This document shows positions 21,792 through 33,000 of a DNA stretch of 64,000 bases, in pieces. The position numbers were made by a program, and so were the translations under genes. Under the pieces are notes generated by a model. It was not told where the DNA came from, did no database searches, and saw only the letters and a program-made list of their open reading frames with translations. Position 1 is the stretch's first letter. Each line of letters starts with the position of its first letter. Source of the DNA: Ophiocordyceps camponoti-saundersi (nom. inval.) (Eukaryota; Ascomycota; Sordariomycetes; Hypocreales; Ophiocordycipitaceae); contig PDHQ01000115.1 of NCBI GenBank assembly GCA_003339415.1, positions 38,998 through 102,997 of the forward strand, in the 5' to 3' direction.

Positions 21792-23743
21792 GTGCAACGG
21801 GGAGGGGGCAAAGAGACGCACGAGCGGCTCTCACATGATAAGACGCGCCCCGAGCAAGGCCTTTGAACCAAAAGAGGTCTAGAATGAAGGGGATTAAAGG
21901 TATGGTAACGCGTTGTATAAGGCGGCTCTTTGCGTACTATGAAGACTATGATCCCGGTACTCCGGACGGACCAGAGGCGGCAGAGGACCCTGGCAGACTG
22001 GATCTTCTGGATCTCTGGCCTTTATTATTTTTCCCAATTATTTTCTGGGCCTCCAGTGTGTCTGTGTTCTCGAACAAGGGGAGCGCGGCAGGGGGTGGCC
22101 GTAGAAAGCAGGGCCCTTGGGAGAGGGGAGGGGGGGGGATGGGGAGGGGGGGGGATAGAAAGAGAGAGAGAGAGAGAAATAGAGAAATAGAGAGAGAGAG
22201 GAAGAGAGAGAGAGAGACAGAGAGAGAGCGGAACCGGAAGCTCGGCCGAGTTCCGAGGACTTGCTTCAAGCTGCTGCTGATGCTTCTGCTGCTGCTGCGG
22301 CTGCGGCTCTGACAAAGCCCTTCGTTCTTCTTTTTCTCTTCTTTTTCTTCTCTTCCAACTCTGCCTCTCGTCCTTCAACCTCTAACTTTCCATCCGTGTC
22401 TCGGGAGGGCGCGCACGTTCCCACCTCTATCGTTCTGGCTATCGTGTCGAAAGAGGGCGGAGACGCCGAGCCCTGGCCATTTGACGCTCGATATATGTAT
22501 GTATCTCGCCCTGCTCGCCGCCCCTTCACACGACTTGAGAGGCAGCTGTCAGCCTCGTTGCCATGCCGCTGTCAGACGGCCCACGATCGATCTCTGACCC
22601 GCTCTCCCCAGGCGTGACGGGTTTCCAGTTCAGGCGTCTTGCACGCTCTGCACGCCCGCTGCTCGTCGACGACGACGACGACGCCAAGCATGGCATTTCC
22701 GGCCATTGGCTCTCATCGACAAGGCCTCGTCTCATGGCCCGTTCGGCTGCCGCTCAACCGGACGGTCACGACCGCGTGTCGAGGCTGAGAAGTCGACCGG
22801 TCCGGCCTGCGATCCCCCAAAGATTCCCGACGTCTCTTGCCTTGAAAGGGAGGGAGGGGAGGTTCGTAAGCCAAATCCTGACTCGCTGTTTGAGCCTTCC
22901 CCCCCTCGCCCCAGACGTTGGATGCTCAAACAGCTTCGCCCCGACACCCTGCACGAAGCAAGCCGGGCTGAACCATGCTACGGCTTCTGCTGTCATATCG
23001 GCCGAAGTTCACATCTCGGCCGATGACTACCCGACGATTGTCATGTCGTCGCATGTCAATGGCCATCGTCAACGTTGGCGGCAGACCAGACTCCGGATCA
23101 CTCCCATGGAAGCCAACACACCTTGCGTGGCTGTCGTCCCTTGGGGAAGAAGGAAGCAGAAGTCGATCTTCCTCACGGCACGCCCGACGCCGCAGTGAAT
23201 CGTCGTTGGGGCACGTGGTCATTGTAGTGGAGCTTCAGGGCCATCCGGAGCGACCGTCTGAGAAATTATTGACAAAGGGCCGGGTCCGTTCCGGTTGAAC
23301 CGGGAGGCCCACCAGCAGGTGGTCCAATGCCACGAGTGCCGGGGCTTGTAAGCGACAGTACGCGGGCTGCCTCAACTTGAAGCATTCCCGAAGGCCTGTA
23401 AGGAGACGGAGACGAAAAAGCCTGGTTCATTCCCGCCATTGACGAGCTTGACTCGGGTCGCATCGAGGCTGAGGTAGGCGAGTCCAAGTTGATGGAAGCT
23501 CGTTTGCCTACGGAGACACACACGCGGCATGACCGACTGTATATGAATAAACAGGCCTCACCGAAAGCTCGGCTATTGTCAAAGCACAGAACAATCGCAT
23601 TGTGCGGCTTCTGGTATGGCGTCACCGCGCACGGATCGCGACGTCAGTCATCCTTCTCCCGAGGTTTTCGAGTGCTGCCATCTCCGGACGAAAGACTGAC
23701 TGAAACCATGAGTCGGAAAGGGAAAGATTAGAGTTTCGTCAGG
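21792..23743. other. 2 kb upstream region of the homeobox gene
   Basis: The homeobox gene and the 23.7 kb gene are both on the minus strand, so this is the long upstream region of the transcription factor. It holds a GA microsatellite (about 22158-22230) and a short GCTGCTGCT run (about 22272-22300). Two moderately long open frames (22563-23198 on plus and 23266-23625 on minus) have no recognisable domain, and I do not call them genes. Confidence 0.45.
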
Positions 23744-24451
23744 CTATTTAGAATTGGCCGATCCCTCGTCATACTTATTTATAGGCCGGCTGTCACGACG
23801 AGCCTTTTTGTCGTCAACGCGACGAGGCCAATTCTTGTCTATGGCTTCGGCGATCGCTGCTGCCAACCTATCAAGCGGCTTAGCGCACGCCTTGATGGGA
23901 TCGTTGATTTTCGTGTAGAGCGTGCCCCAGAGAGACTTGTTGGCAGCCTTGCCGGGAGCCAAGCTGTAACCGCGATAGGCCAATGCCTTGTGGATAGCAG
24001 CGGCGAGGCGTCTCTTGGCCTTGGTATGGACGACGGCGCTCGTCTTTGACATGATACTCGTGCACTGGATCCACAGCGGCTCATCGCGGGCTTTCTTGGC
24101 TAGTTCTTCCCTGATGCTGTCCGCGAGCGGGTGGCCGCGAGGGTCGAAGTAGACCAGCTTGAAAGGCGAGAGGATATGTTTCGGGCTATGAAAGAACGTC
24201 ACGCCGTACTCTTTCGCCAGCTTCTTGAGCTCCGGTCCGGAATGGTAGACTTTAAGCTGGCCATTATCGGGCTCGATGTTTTGCTCAACGAGGAAGATTA
24301 AGTTCTCTCGCGTTGTCTTGAGCCTCCCGTTTGTGACGAACTGCTTGGCGGCGTCGGGTATGAATGCCGAAGACCAAGGCGCAGACGAGCCCGCCATTCG
24401 TCGGAGACGAAGCGGAAGCGGATGTTTCGACGGGAGCTGAAGTATCGTCAT
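23744..24451 (-). CDS. uncharacterised basic protein
   Basis: Single-exon frame of 235 aa that I do not recognise. The ATG at 24451 gives an Arg/Leu/Pro-rich leader (LPSKHPLPLRLRR), which could be a mitochondrial presequence. A second in-frame ATG at 24397 (MAGSSAPWSSAF) would remove it. The body is natural-looking and Lys/Ala-rich. It has a LKKLAKEYGVTFFHSPKHIL segment, a helix HTKAKRRLAAAIHKALAYRGY, a TLYTKINDPIKACAKPLDRLA segment and a basic C-terminus (KNWPRRVDDKKARR). I see no membrane span, zinc motif or known catalytic motif. It is divergent from eIF1A with about 520 bp between starts. Function unknown. Confidence 0.6.
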   Translation of the reverse strand: MTILQLPSKHPLPLRLRRMAGSSAPWSSAFIPDAAKQFVTNGRLKTTRENLIFLVEQNIEPDNGQLKVYHSGPELKKLAKEYGVTFFHSPKHILSPFKLVYFDPRGHPLADSIREELAKKARDEPLWIQCTSIMSKTSAVVHTKAKRRLAAAIHKALAYRGYSLAPGKAANKSLWGTLYTKINDPIKACAKPLDRLAAAIAEAIDKNWPRRVDDKKARRDSRPINKYDEGSANSK

Positions 24452-24971
24452 CGTGGCTCTTTGACTGAGACGTTTGGTCTCGCGAGCGGGAGAGAGAGAG
24501 AGAGACAGACAGAGTCTTTGTCTCGTTTATTTTCATCAAGCTTGTCGTTCGTTCGTCATGATGTAAGCGACGACCACGTGCTGAAGGTCACCACCCTGAC
24601 GCTCACTGACCAGGTTACGAGCCACAGTTCGCTCGAATGCAGCCTAAAGCAAGGTAAAAGCAAGCCACTTTTCGTGCGAAGTCATTAGAAGAGTACACAA
24701 ATTTTGGGCACACAATCACGACCATATCCGGTATCTCACTATCTTAATCTCTGACTCATCAGCTGCCGCTTTCATGCACGACAGAACGACTAAAACTCGG
24801 CTTGGGCACAGACGAGTTTCCCCTCCACAATATAAGAAGCCCACCAGCGCTTCCCCCCCCCAGACGCCATCACGCAGACTCACCTCTCTCTCTCTCTCCG
24901 TCTCTCCGACACCGATACTCTTCATCACCAACTTCCTCTCCACGAAATAATCACCAGAAACCTCATCGATC
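24452..24971. other. divergent promoter region between the 23.7 kb gene and eIF1A
   Basis: This shared upstream region of 520 bp has a GA/GACA run (about 24489-24512), one CACGTG at about 24574 and a CT-rich leader just before the eIF1A ATG. No gene is seen. Confidence 0.4.
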
Positions 24972-25591
24972 ATGCCCAAGAACAAGGGAAAGGTTCGCGC
25001 ACAACTCCCACAAAATCCCACAGCGCGACACTATCCTTCACCCTCTTCCTACTAACGCACAATTCAAAAATCCAGGGCGGCAAAAACCGCAGACGCGGAA
25101 CCAAAGAAAATGACGACCAGCGCCGAGAACTCACCTTCAAAGAAGACGGCCAGGAATACGCCCAGGTCATCAAGATGCTCGGAAACGGTCGTCTGGAAGC
25201 AATGTGTTTCGACGGCAGCAAGCGTCTCGCAAACGTGCGCCTCTATCCCTCCATCCCTCTTCCTATCGCCCATACCAGTACTAATCCTATTTCTCGCCCA
25301 CAGATCCGCGGCAAAATGCGCAAGAAAGTCTGGATAAACCAAGGCGACATAATCCTCCTCTCCCTGCGCGACTTCCAAGACAACAAAGGAGACGTGATTC
25401 TAAAATACACAGCCGACGAAGCCCGCTCCCTCAAATCCTACGGCGAACTTCCCGAACACGCCAAGATCAACGAAACCGACACCTTCGGCCAGGGCGAAGA
25501 CGGAGAAGCATACTTTGAATTCGTCGACGCAGATGACTCAGACGACTCGGAAGACGCCGCCAAGAAGGACCTCGACATCGACGACATCTAG
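24972..25591 (+). CDS. TIF11: translation initiation factor eIF1A
   Basis: Three exons, 24972-24992, 25076-25234 and 25304-25591, 155 aa. Exon 1 encodes only MPKNKGK; the 83-nt first intron ends in CCAG. eIF1A binds the 40S A site and, with eIF1, drives scanning and start-codon selection in the cytosol. The basic N-terminal tail ([12 protein letters not shown]) is followed by the S1-like OB fold (about 25-105), with [38 protein letters not shown] and [15 protein letters not shown]. The acidic C-terminal tail ends DLDIDDI, as is conserved in the family. Length is normal. It converges with LAS17. Confidence 0.97.
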
Positions 25592-26190
25592 ACACGACGA
25601 CGCTTCCCTTCTTAATTCCCTCCTCCCCGCCCAACGCTTCGCCTGGCTCTCCGCTGCGCTGTCGCCCTTTTTTATTTACACCCATACTCTGCCGCGACGC
25701 AGACGGCCTGCCGGGCCTGCAAGCTGTCTTCTCTCTCAGACCCTTTTGCCCGAGTCACACGACAGTGGTTGGAGCGGATGTTTCATCGGTTGTGGTGGGA
25801 GAGACGTCACAGCCGGTTCTACCTTCATTAGCATCATAGTCTTTCTTCTGTCCGTGAATATGACATGCATCCTCGTTCACACTCCCTCCATCGAACATGG
25901 GAGGACAGCGCTCGTACTCGTTTAATTCATCTTCATACCCTCCGCTACTCGCTACAGTGTCCATTGTATTTTAAATAGTCCATTCTCGCCAAGGGCCCTC
26001 TGCTCAAGAAACGGTATCTGGCAAAGCCATAAAGTTCCATCCAGATGCCGTGTCGACACGTCCAAGACGCAACCACTGGCAATAGAGGGCTTTAGACACC
26101 AGCAAAAACCCAGTGAGAAGCACCAACCCACTCCGTAGTAATAATATGCGTTCCGGCGCTTTCGACTTCGATTTTTTATAGCCCTCCGCT
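25592..26190. other. convergent 3' region between eIF1A and LAS17
   Basis: Contains the 3' untranslated regions of two convergent genes. A minus-strand frame at 25755-25964 (69 codons from an ATG, acidic and Thr-rich at its end) has no recognisable domain. It may be chance or a very small gene; I do not call it. Confidence 0.4.
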
Positions 26191-28332
26191 TTACCAGTCG
26201 TCGTCGTCATCCTCGTCATCTGAGTAAAGCAGTTAGCACAAGACTGCCACCATCCCATGCCATCGCGGAGAAGCAACTCACCGCTCTTGCTGACTTTTTC
26301 CTTCCTCTTTTGCAACGCGGCCGCAAGGGCATCAGCCATGCCGCCACCACCGCCGGCTCCCGGAGGAGCGCCGGCAGGGGCAGCGCCGCCGCCGCCGCCA
26401 CCACCTGGTTGGGCGCCACTGCGGTCTCGTATTTGGCTCCTGTCCACCTTCTTAAGCGAGCCGATGCCGCCAGCCTTCTGAATATCACCCAGCATGGCCG
26501 ACCGACCAGTGTCGGCACCGGGCATGGCCGGCACACCAGAAGCGTAGCCAGAGTCCCGGCTCGTAGGCATTGCTGGTGGTGGCGGTGGCGGAGGCGGAGG
26601 AGGAGGCGCACCAGACGCCGGTGGCGGCGGCGGAGGCGGAGGGGGCGCGCTGGACGCTGGCAAAGGAGGGGGTGGCGGCGCTTCGGGTGCTGGTGCCGGC
26701 GGCGGGGGTGGTGCGTCTGACGAAGGCAAGGGTGGCGGCGGGGGAGCGTTCGACGCAGGTAGGGGTGGTGGCGGGGGAGCGCTGGATGACGGCAGAGGCG
26801 GTGGTGGAGGAGCGCTCGAGGCCGGTAAGGGCGGCGGCGGAGGAGCGCTCGACGTCGGTGCAGACGGAGGCGGCGGAGGCGCGCTCGGAGCCGACGGCAC
26901 CGGCCGTGAACTGGCTGGCGGCGGAGGCGGGGGAGGAGTGGGAGCACTCGCCGCAGGTACCTTGGGCGGCAAAGGAGGCGGAGCCGGCGGTCCGGCCGAC
27001 GGTGAAGGAGACGCATCGCTGGCTCTCGGCGGCGGCGGTGGTGGCACCGGGACGCGAGCGGACGGTGAACGAGGTATGCGTGCACCCCCTGTGTTCAGAG
27101 GCGGGAGACCACCGAGCTTTTGGTTCGGGATCTCGATCTCCGAAGGCGTCTTGGCAGGCCGGGGAGGCGGCGGAGGTCCCGGGGTGGCCGCCGCAGTCGG
27201 TTTGAGCCCGTTCTGATGGGCAAACTTGCCCGCGTCCGGCAAAGGGGGCGGTGCGTTGAACTTGGGCCGCGGCGCAGACGCCTCGTGAGGAGGCGTCACT
27301 TCACGTAGGGGAGAATCGGACTTGGCGGATCGCCTCGGCGCTGGCGGCGGCGGCGGCACCGCTCTCCTCGCAATCGGCGACGGTGTGGATCCGGCGGGTG
27401 GTCCAGCGGGTCGTGGAGGCGGCGGGGGCATCGTCCGGGTCGTCTTCGTTTCGCCCCCGTTGGTCGGAGCCGGTGGCGGCGGTGGCGGCGGCGGGTGGGC
27501 GGCAGCGGCGGGAGAGCGTGGAGCGAACTGAGCTTGAATTTTCTCCTGTTCTTCCCGCAGGAAATCGATGATGAACTCTTGATTTTCTCGGATGAAATCG
27601 TCGTTCAAGCCTTTGTTGGCCAGATCCTCCCCAAAGTGCTCCCGCCACAAGGGATCGAAGGCGTCGAGCATGGCGAACTCGGAGGGCGGAGGCCCACCAT
27701 TGAGGGTCACGGTCGACGGGGATGCCAAGTTGTTGGGTTGAGCATGTGACGGAGATGACGAGTGACGATGGAAAAGACCACCGAGCAGTCCGCTGTGTTT
27801 GGGGGCGGGATGATGGGAGCCTCCGCCGCCGGCGCCGCCGAAGGGGGTGGCTCTCGTGGCTCGATTTGCGTTCCTTTCGCGATCGTCCATCTTCTTCTTG
27901 AACTGCTTGGCCTCCTTTTCATCGACAAAACTAAGACCGGCCAAGCAGTCTTCCAGCTCAAAGGTGTGGAAAAAGGTGCGGTCTTGATTGTAGGTCCACG
28001 AGTCGAATATCTCCTGATCCCAGATGACTCCACGTCCAGCGGGCTAGAGGCAACGGCGACATGTCAGCATCTTCAGTATCTCGACGACCTCGGTAGAAGG
28101 GTCCAGCAACGGCACCACGCACCGATACGTCTACCATCTTGAGCCAATACGTGTTTCCAACCAAGTCGTTGGCCAGAACGACTGCTCCCTGAAGCCCAGT
28201 GTATGTCCATTTTGAGGGATTCGGGTAGGCGACGTAGAGCCTGGCGACGGCAACGGCCTGTATCTTGTTGTACTGCTTGGGAACGACGCGCTTGACCGTG
28301 TCCCTGTCGTCTTCGTTTAGGATGGACGGCAT
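26191..28332 (-). CDS. LAS17: WASP homologue Las17, Arp2/3 activator
   Basis: Three exons, 28332-28123, 28043-26282 and 26219-26191, 666 aa. The start MPSILNEDD is typical. An N-terminal WH1/EVH1 domain (about 15-130, with YNKIQAVAVARLYVAYP, WTYTGLQGAVVL, GVIWDQEIFDSW) binds verprolin/WIP. A very long Pro-rich region (about 250-575, many PPPPP repeats) would bind SH3 proteins and profilin. A WH2 segment (about 583-612, MLGDIQKAGGIGSLKK) is followed by a Gly-rich spacer and a central amphipathic helix (MADALAAALQKRKEKVSKS). The last, 29-nt exon encodes the acidic tail ending DDDDW, with the conserved Trp that contacts Arp2/3. The protein nucleates branched actin at endocytic patches. Intron 2 (62 nt) has a GCTAAC branch site. 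Without splicing it the acidic tail is lost. Confidence 0.96.
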
Positions 28333-30095
28333 GGCGACGTTTTTTCGTAAGCCGTCTTGGGCGGGCGGACGGGCCGCTCGGGGCCGCTTCGGTAGACTCG
28401 GAGGAGGTGCAGTCAGTTCCGGAGCCGCGACGATGCGGCACTGAGGCAGGCCAAAGGGAAAGGGGGGGGAAGAGCAGGGCGACAATAGGGATGATGGCGA
28501 TGGTCGAAGGAGGTTGCAGGTCGAGGTTTGGTTGGTAATGATTGACGATGGTGCGTCTCAACAGGGTGGGTGTGGCCCGCTGACTGTGACGGCTTGCCGC
28601 GCGGCACTAGCCACAAGCATCAGGCCCGCCTCCCTATTCTGCACAGTTATTAGAGGCTTAGCTTGCTTACTACGGACGTACAGGTAGTACGGATAGTGGT
28701 AGAAGAGGCGCTCGCACAGCCACAACACGGACCAGATGGTACCGGTGTCGTCATCGCCTGCGCCACGACTCATCATCAGACGTTTGATGAGATAGGATGG
28801 CCTTCATCTTAGGAGGCAGAGCATCGTCAAAGCAATCAGAGATGGGAGAGAAGTCGTCGATTGTTACGGAGTTGCTACTCGCACAACTCAAGTGATGAGG
28901 CCATCGTTTTCTCCATACTTAGCATCATCTTCATCCTCCTCCTCCTCCTCCTCCTCATCACCATCATCATCATCAACGTACATCATTTATTCAACGTCTC
29001 CATCCTCGCCTTTCTTTCCTCCGCGGTTCCCTCCTCCGCCGGCATCTTGTCAGGGATGACGGGGCCAGGCTGGGCGTTAAAAGCGTTGGCCGGCCCTGAG
29101 CCGCTATCGGGGTTTATAGGCTGGGTAGTGACATCCTTATAGACAGGTCAGTCTGCAGTTATCGTCAGTTGTTAATCAACTCGACATCACACACCTCGCC
29201 CTTCTTATTCTGCTGCTGCTGCGTCTTTGAAGAGTCCATGACGATAGAGAGAAATATGTTTAGCGGTTCGATGACAGGAGAGTGTTTCCTAAAGAAGGGA
29301 CGGGAAACGCTTCGTTCTGTCGCGGCTTTTGTAGCATCTGAATCTGACCTGTGACGTAATTCGGCTGTCAACTCTTTTTTTTTCGCCATCGAAAGTCAAA
29401 GGGGGGGGGAACCGAGCTATGGTGGCCGTGCGCATATCTGTATTGTCACTGTTATGAAGCCCGTCTCAGGATTTGGCACTGATCGGGGGTTATGCGTTCA
29501 TGCGGCTGTTTTGAGTTGAGCTGACGAGAGAAGCGTCGTTATCAAGGCATGATCTATGAAGGGCAGTTGTCGGCGGTGTTGATTTTGAAAGGGAGTTGGT
29601 TACGAGACGGTGACATGAGCCTCTTCATCGCTTCAACATCGTAAACACTTACCTACTTACCAACAGTCTCAAAGACTCGACTGAGTGTAGCATTGTCCTT
29701 CCGAGTTGAGCTTGGGGGGAGGCACAGCGTCGTGTCTGAGTGCCGACGACAAGTGTGAGGCTGAAGAGCCGCCTTAAGCCGAGAAGGTAATTCAAGGGGG
29801 TGGTGATTGGCCGGAGGGATAAGGGGGACGTTCATTTATTCTTAAGAAAGGAGACGAAGATTGATAGCTAAACATGTTGCCAACTGGTGATGATGAAGTG
29901 TGAAAGTTGGTTATGCCGAGTTATGCCCAGCTATTTACGACCTATCTTCTGAGATGACCATATACATACATATTCAGCTTCCAATCCCTTCAAGCAAAGA
30001 CACACCGTTCATGAAAGCCTCGTCAGATGATGAAAAGCTACCCTCGTAAAATGGCAGCACATGCATAAACAAGACAGTATAACAGACAGCTCCCA
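28333..30095. other. intergenic stretch between LAS17 promoter and NLR gene end
   Basis: About 1.8 kb without a supported gene. The left part is the LAS17 upstream region, with one TACGGATA at 28688-28695. A TCC/TCA trinucleotide tract lies at about 28930-28975. The right part is the 3' flank of the NLR-like gene. Small open frames show no domain. Confidence 0.45.
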
Positions 30096-33000
30096 TCATA
30101 GAGTCCCTCCCCTAGATCGCAACATCTTCCGAATCTCAACATGGCCAGCCACGCAAGCATACCAGTAAGGCGACCGACCACACTGATCCTTGGCATTAAC
30201 AGCAGCCTCGTTCCGACCCGAGATCAACTCGACCACAGCGCCCAGGCCATTCTTTGCCGCCCACATCATCGACGTCTTCCCCAACTCATCTTCATAGTCT
30301 CCCTCGACCTCGCCATCAGACAAGATCGACAAGGCGACTTCGGAATATCCCCAGCGCACAGCGCAGTAAAGCATTGTATTCTTCTGCTCCCTCGTCCACG
30401 AGTCAATCTCCAAGCTCTTCTCGAGAATGAGCCGAGCTAGACGGGGTTCCCTCTCGAAAGCACGCAGTGTCACGATGAGATGGCCCGTTCCCCGTTTCCA
30501 GTCGAGGCTTACGCCCTCATCGATCAGGAACTCGGCAAGCGGCTCGTGATCCTTGAGATCCAGCGCCCAGTGGAGGATGACGCGACTCAGGCCATCACTC
30601 GAGTCGAAGTCGATCGTTGCACCGGACAGCAGGGCAGCAATTGGGGTTTCGGAGGCCGTTCGAGAAGCCCACAGCCGCAGCTTTGTGATGGTATCGTCGT
30701 CCAAGTTCGGCTTCAGGCCTCGGCTCGGCAGTAAATCCTCGAGCGCGAGCTTCGTGTCGGATCGGTCTGCGCCCATGTGCAGATACCACTGCAACGCGCG
30801 GTTCTGTTCGTCTCTTTCGTCGAGATAGGCGCCTCTTTCAAGGAGTATCTTAATGGTGTTCAAAGACACCTCGTCCGAAGCCACTCGCAACATCAATGTA
30901 TGTCTCGTCTGAACAGAGGCATCTCCTTTCCAGACCAGCTGGATGGCCGAACGATAGACGTTCTCTAGAGCCCTCTGCAACGGTGTCCGGCCCCGAGCAT
31001 CTCTTGCTTCGATATCAGCACCTTGATCGAGCAGGAACCTGATGGCGGAGTCATGTCGGCCATCTATAGCTACGTTCAGTGGAGTGAGGCCGAGATCGTC
31101 CTTAGTCTCGATATCAGCGCCACCTCTCTGTAGTAAGACTGCAGCGACGTGGAAGCGGTCATAGTCCACAGCCCATCGCAGTGGAGTTCGTCCTCGGCTC
31201 TCTCTCGACTCGATACAGGCAGCGGCTCCTCTTTCCAGCAAAGTATGAACGGCGTCAGCTGTCCTACGATCATGCAGCGGGGTAAGTCCCCGATTATCTC
31301 TCGATCCGATGTCGGCACCTCTGTCCAGCAATGTCATGATATTCTCGGCCTTCTCCGTCCGTGCCAGTGCCGTGCGGCCGTAACTGTCCTTTGACTGCAC
31401 GTCAGCGCCTTTGTCGAGGAGCAGCTCAATGATAGAGCCATCTGTTCCTATTGCAGCAATGTGAAAGGTTTCATGATCGATCTCAAATTCAGCGCCCCGA
31501 TCGAGTAAAAGCCGTGTCGTGGCCATGTCTTCAGACCACATAGCCGACTTCAGCAGTAAACCTCCTGCAAGTCGGCAACGACATCGTTTCGAATCAAAGG
31601 CAACCTCATCATGCAGGTATCCGACCTCGGTTTCGAGAAGCGGGAAAATCGTCTTACGGCTTGTTGTCCGTGTCATCGCTTGACCGAGGTAATGCAGTAG
31701 ACACTCAGCGATTTCCACGACACCCAGGCCAGCAGCCTTCTTCAGAACATCCCATACGAAAGGGCATCTCAGTTTGATGTCGTCCCCGTATGTGATGACA
31801 ATGTGTCGAACCATGGACGGGTTTTTTTCTTCCATGGCCATCAGCAAGGCGTTCGTTATATCGCTGTCTATCCTCTCCTCTAACAGCCGTTCGACAACTC
31901 GCTCGTGTCCATGATGAATAGCATGATAAAGCGGTGTTTTCCCCAAGAAGTCTCTTGACTTGATGCTGCTTTCTTGGCAGTTCAAGTCATTGAGAACCTC
32001 AAACAGTCCGAATATGGCGATCAAGTGAAGCGGAGCGAAATCGTGCGACCGATCTAGAAACTGACCGTACTCGGAACGGGAGGCGAGTCTTTCAGAAGAT
32101 TCGAAGAGATCCATCTGGCCTTGAAACGCAGCGTCGAGTTTGGAAGACGGTACTAAGAAGGGTTCAACCTCCTCTGGCAGCGTCTCAGCTCTACGGGCGT
32201 GAAAGCCCCAGTTTTGCGCTGCGTATAAATAGAGAGGATATTGTGTGTTCCTCTCAGAGTATTCCTCAGAGTCATGGCAAGGTCCGGCCATGAAATCTTC
32301 AAGCAAGAGGTAGGTGATGCATGACTTGGCAATTCTAGCTTCCGCCTGAGGAAACCATGACTTGCGAGTCTCTTGAAAGTATTGCCGAGTTGTGTAGTGA
32401 ACTAATCGAATGACTTCACTCTCCTTGTCGATGACGACGAGTCCGGCGCATACGGATACTAGTATTCCTATATCTGGCAACGCGTCCTCGTCAAAGTGCG
32501 TCTGACCGACTTCAATAGAGAGAGCGTGCTGAAGAGCCCACGGCGATATCGACCCTCTCGCATGCACAATCCATGCCAAGGCCTGGTTGGCAAGCGTCTG
32601 GTGATCTTTGGGCTGCGTTGCGATCCTCTTCATTGCTAAGTCGTACGCCTTGTTATAAGCACCTGATCCCCTCGGCAGATCTTTGAGAGCGTCCAGGATA
32701 GTCTTGACAGAAGTCTTATAGCGGAGAAAGTCGACGTGCAGCTTGGCCAGAAGAAACCTAGATACCGGACGTAAGCAACTTTTCTGATACGATAGAAGGC
32801 TAGAGGTGACGCACATGCCCTGAACCGATCTTGCTATCTCGCTCTCAATCGTCTGCATATGATGCGGAAGGCCTCTTATAAAGTCCGGCAGACGCTGCAA
32901 GTCGTCCTGCAGATACAGCCGGACATCCTCTTCAGTGGCATGGACCTCCTGCTTGACGCAACGTCTCAAGTTCCCAACCTCGAATTTCTTCGTCACCTCC

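Noticed and set aside
22563..23198. 211-codon plus-strand frame upstream of the homeobox gene
   Set aside because: No domain or signal, Arg/Pro-rich composition as in a random GC-rich frame, and another long frame overlaps it on the opposite strand.
23266..23625. 119-codon minus-strand frame
   Set aside because: No recognisable domain, no supporting introns, and it lies in the probable upstream region of another gene.
26216..27085. 289-codon frame rich in Arg/His within LAS17
   Set aside because: Alternative frame through the poly-proline coding repeats of LAS17.
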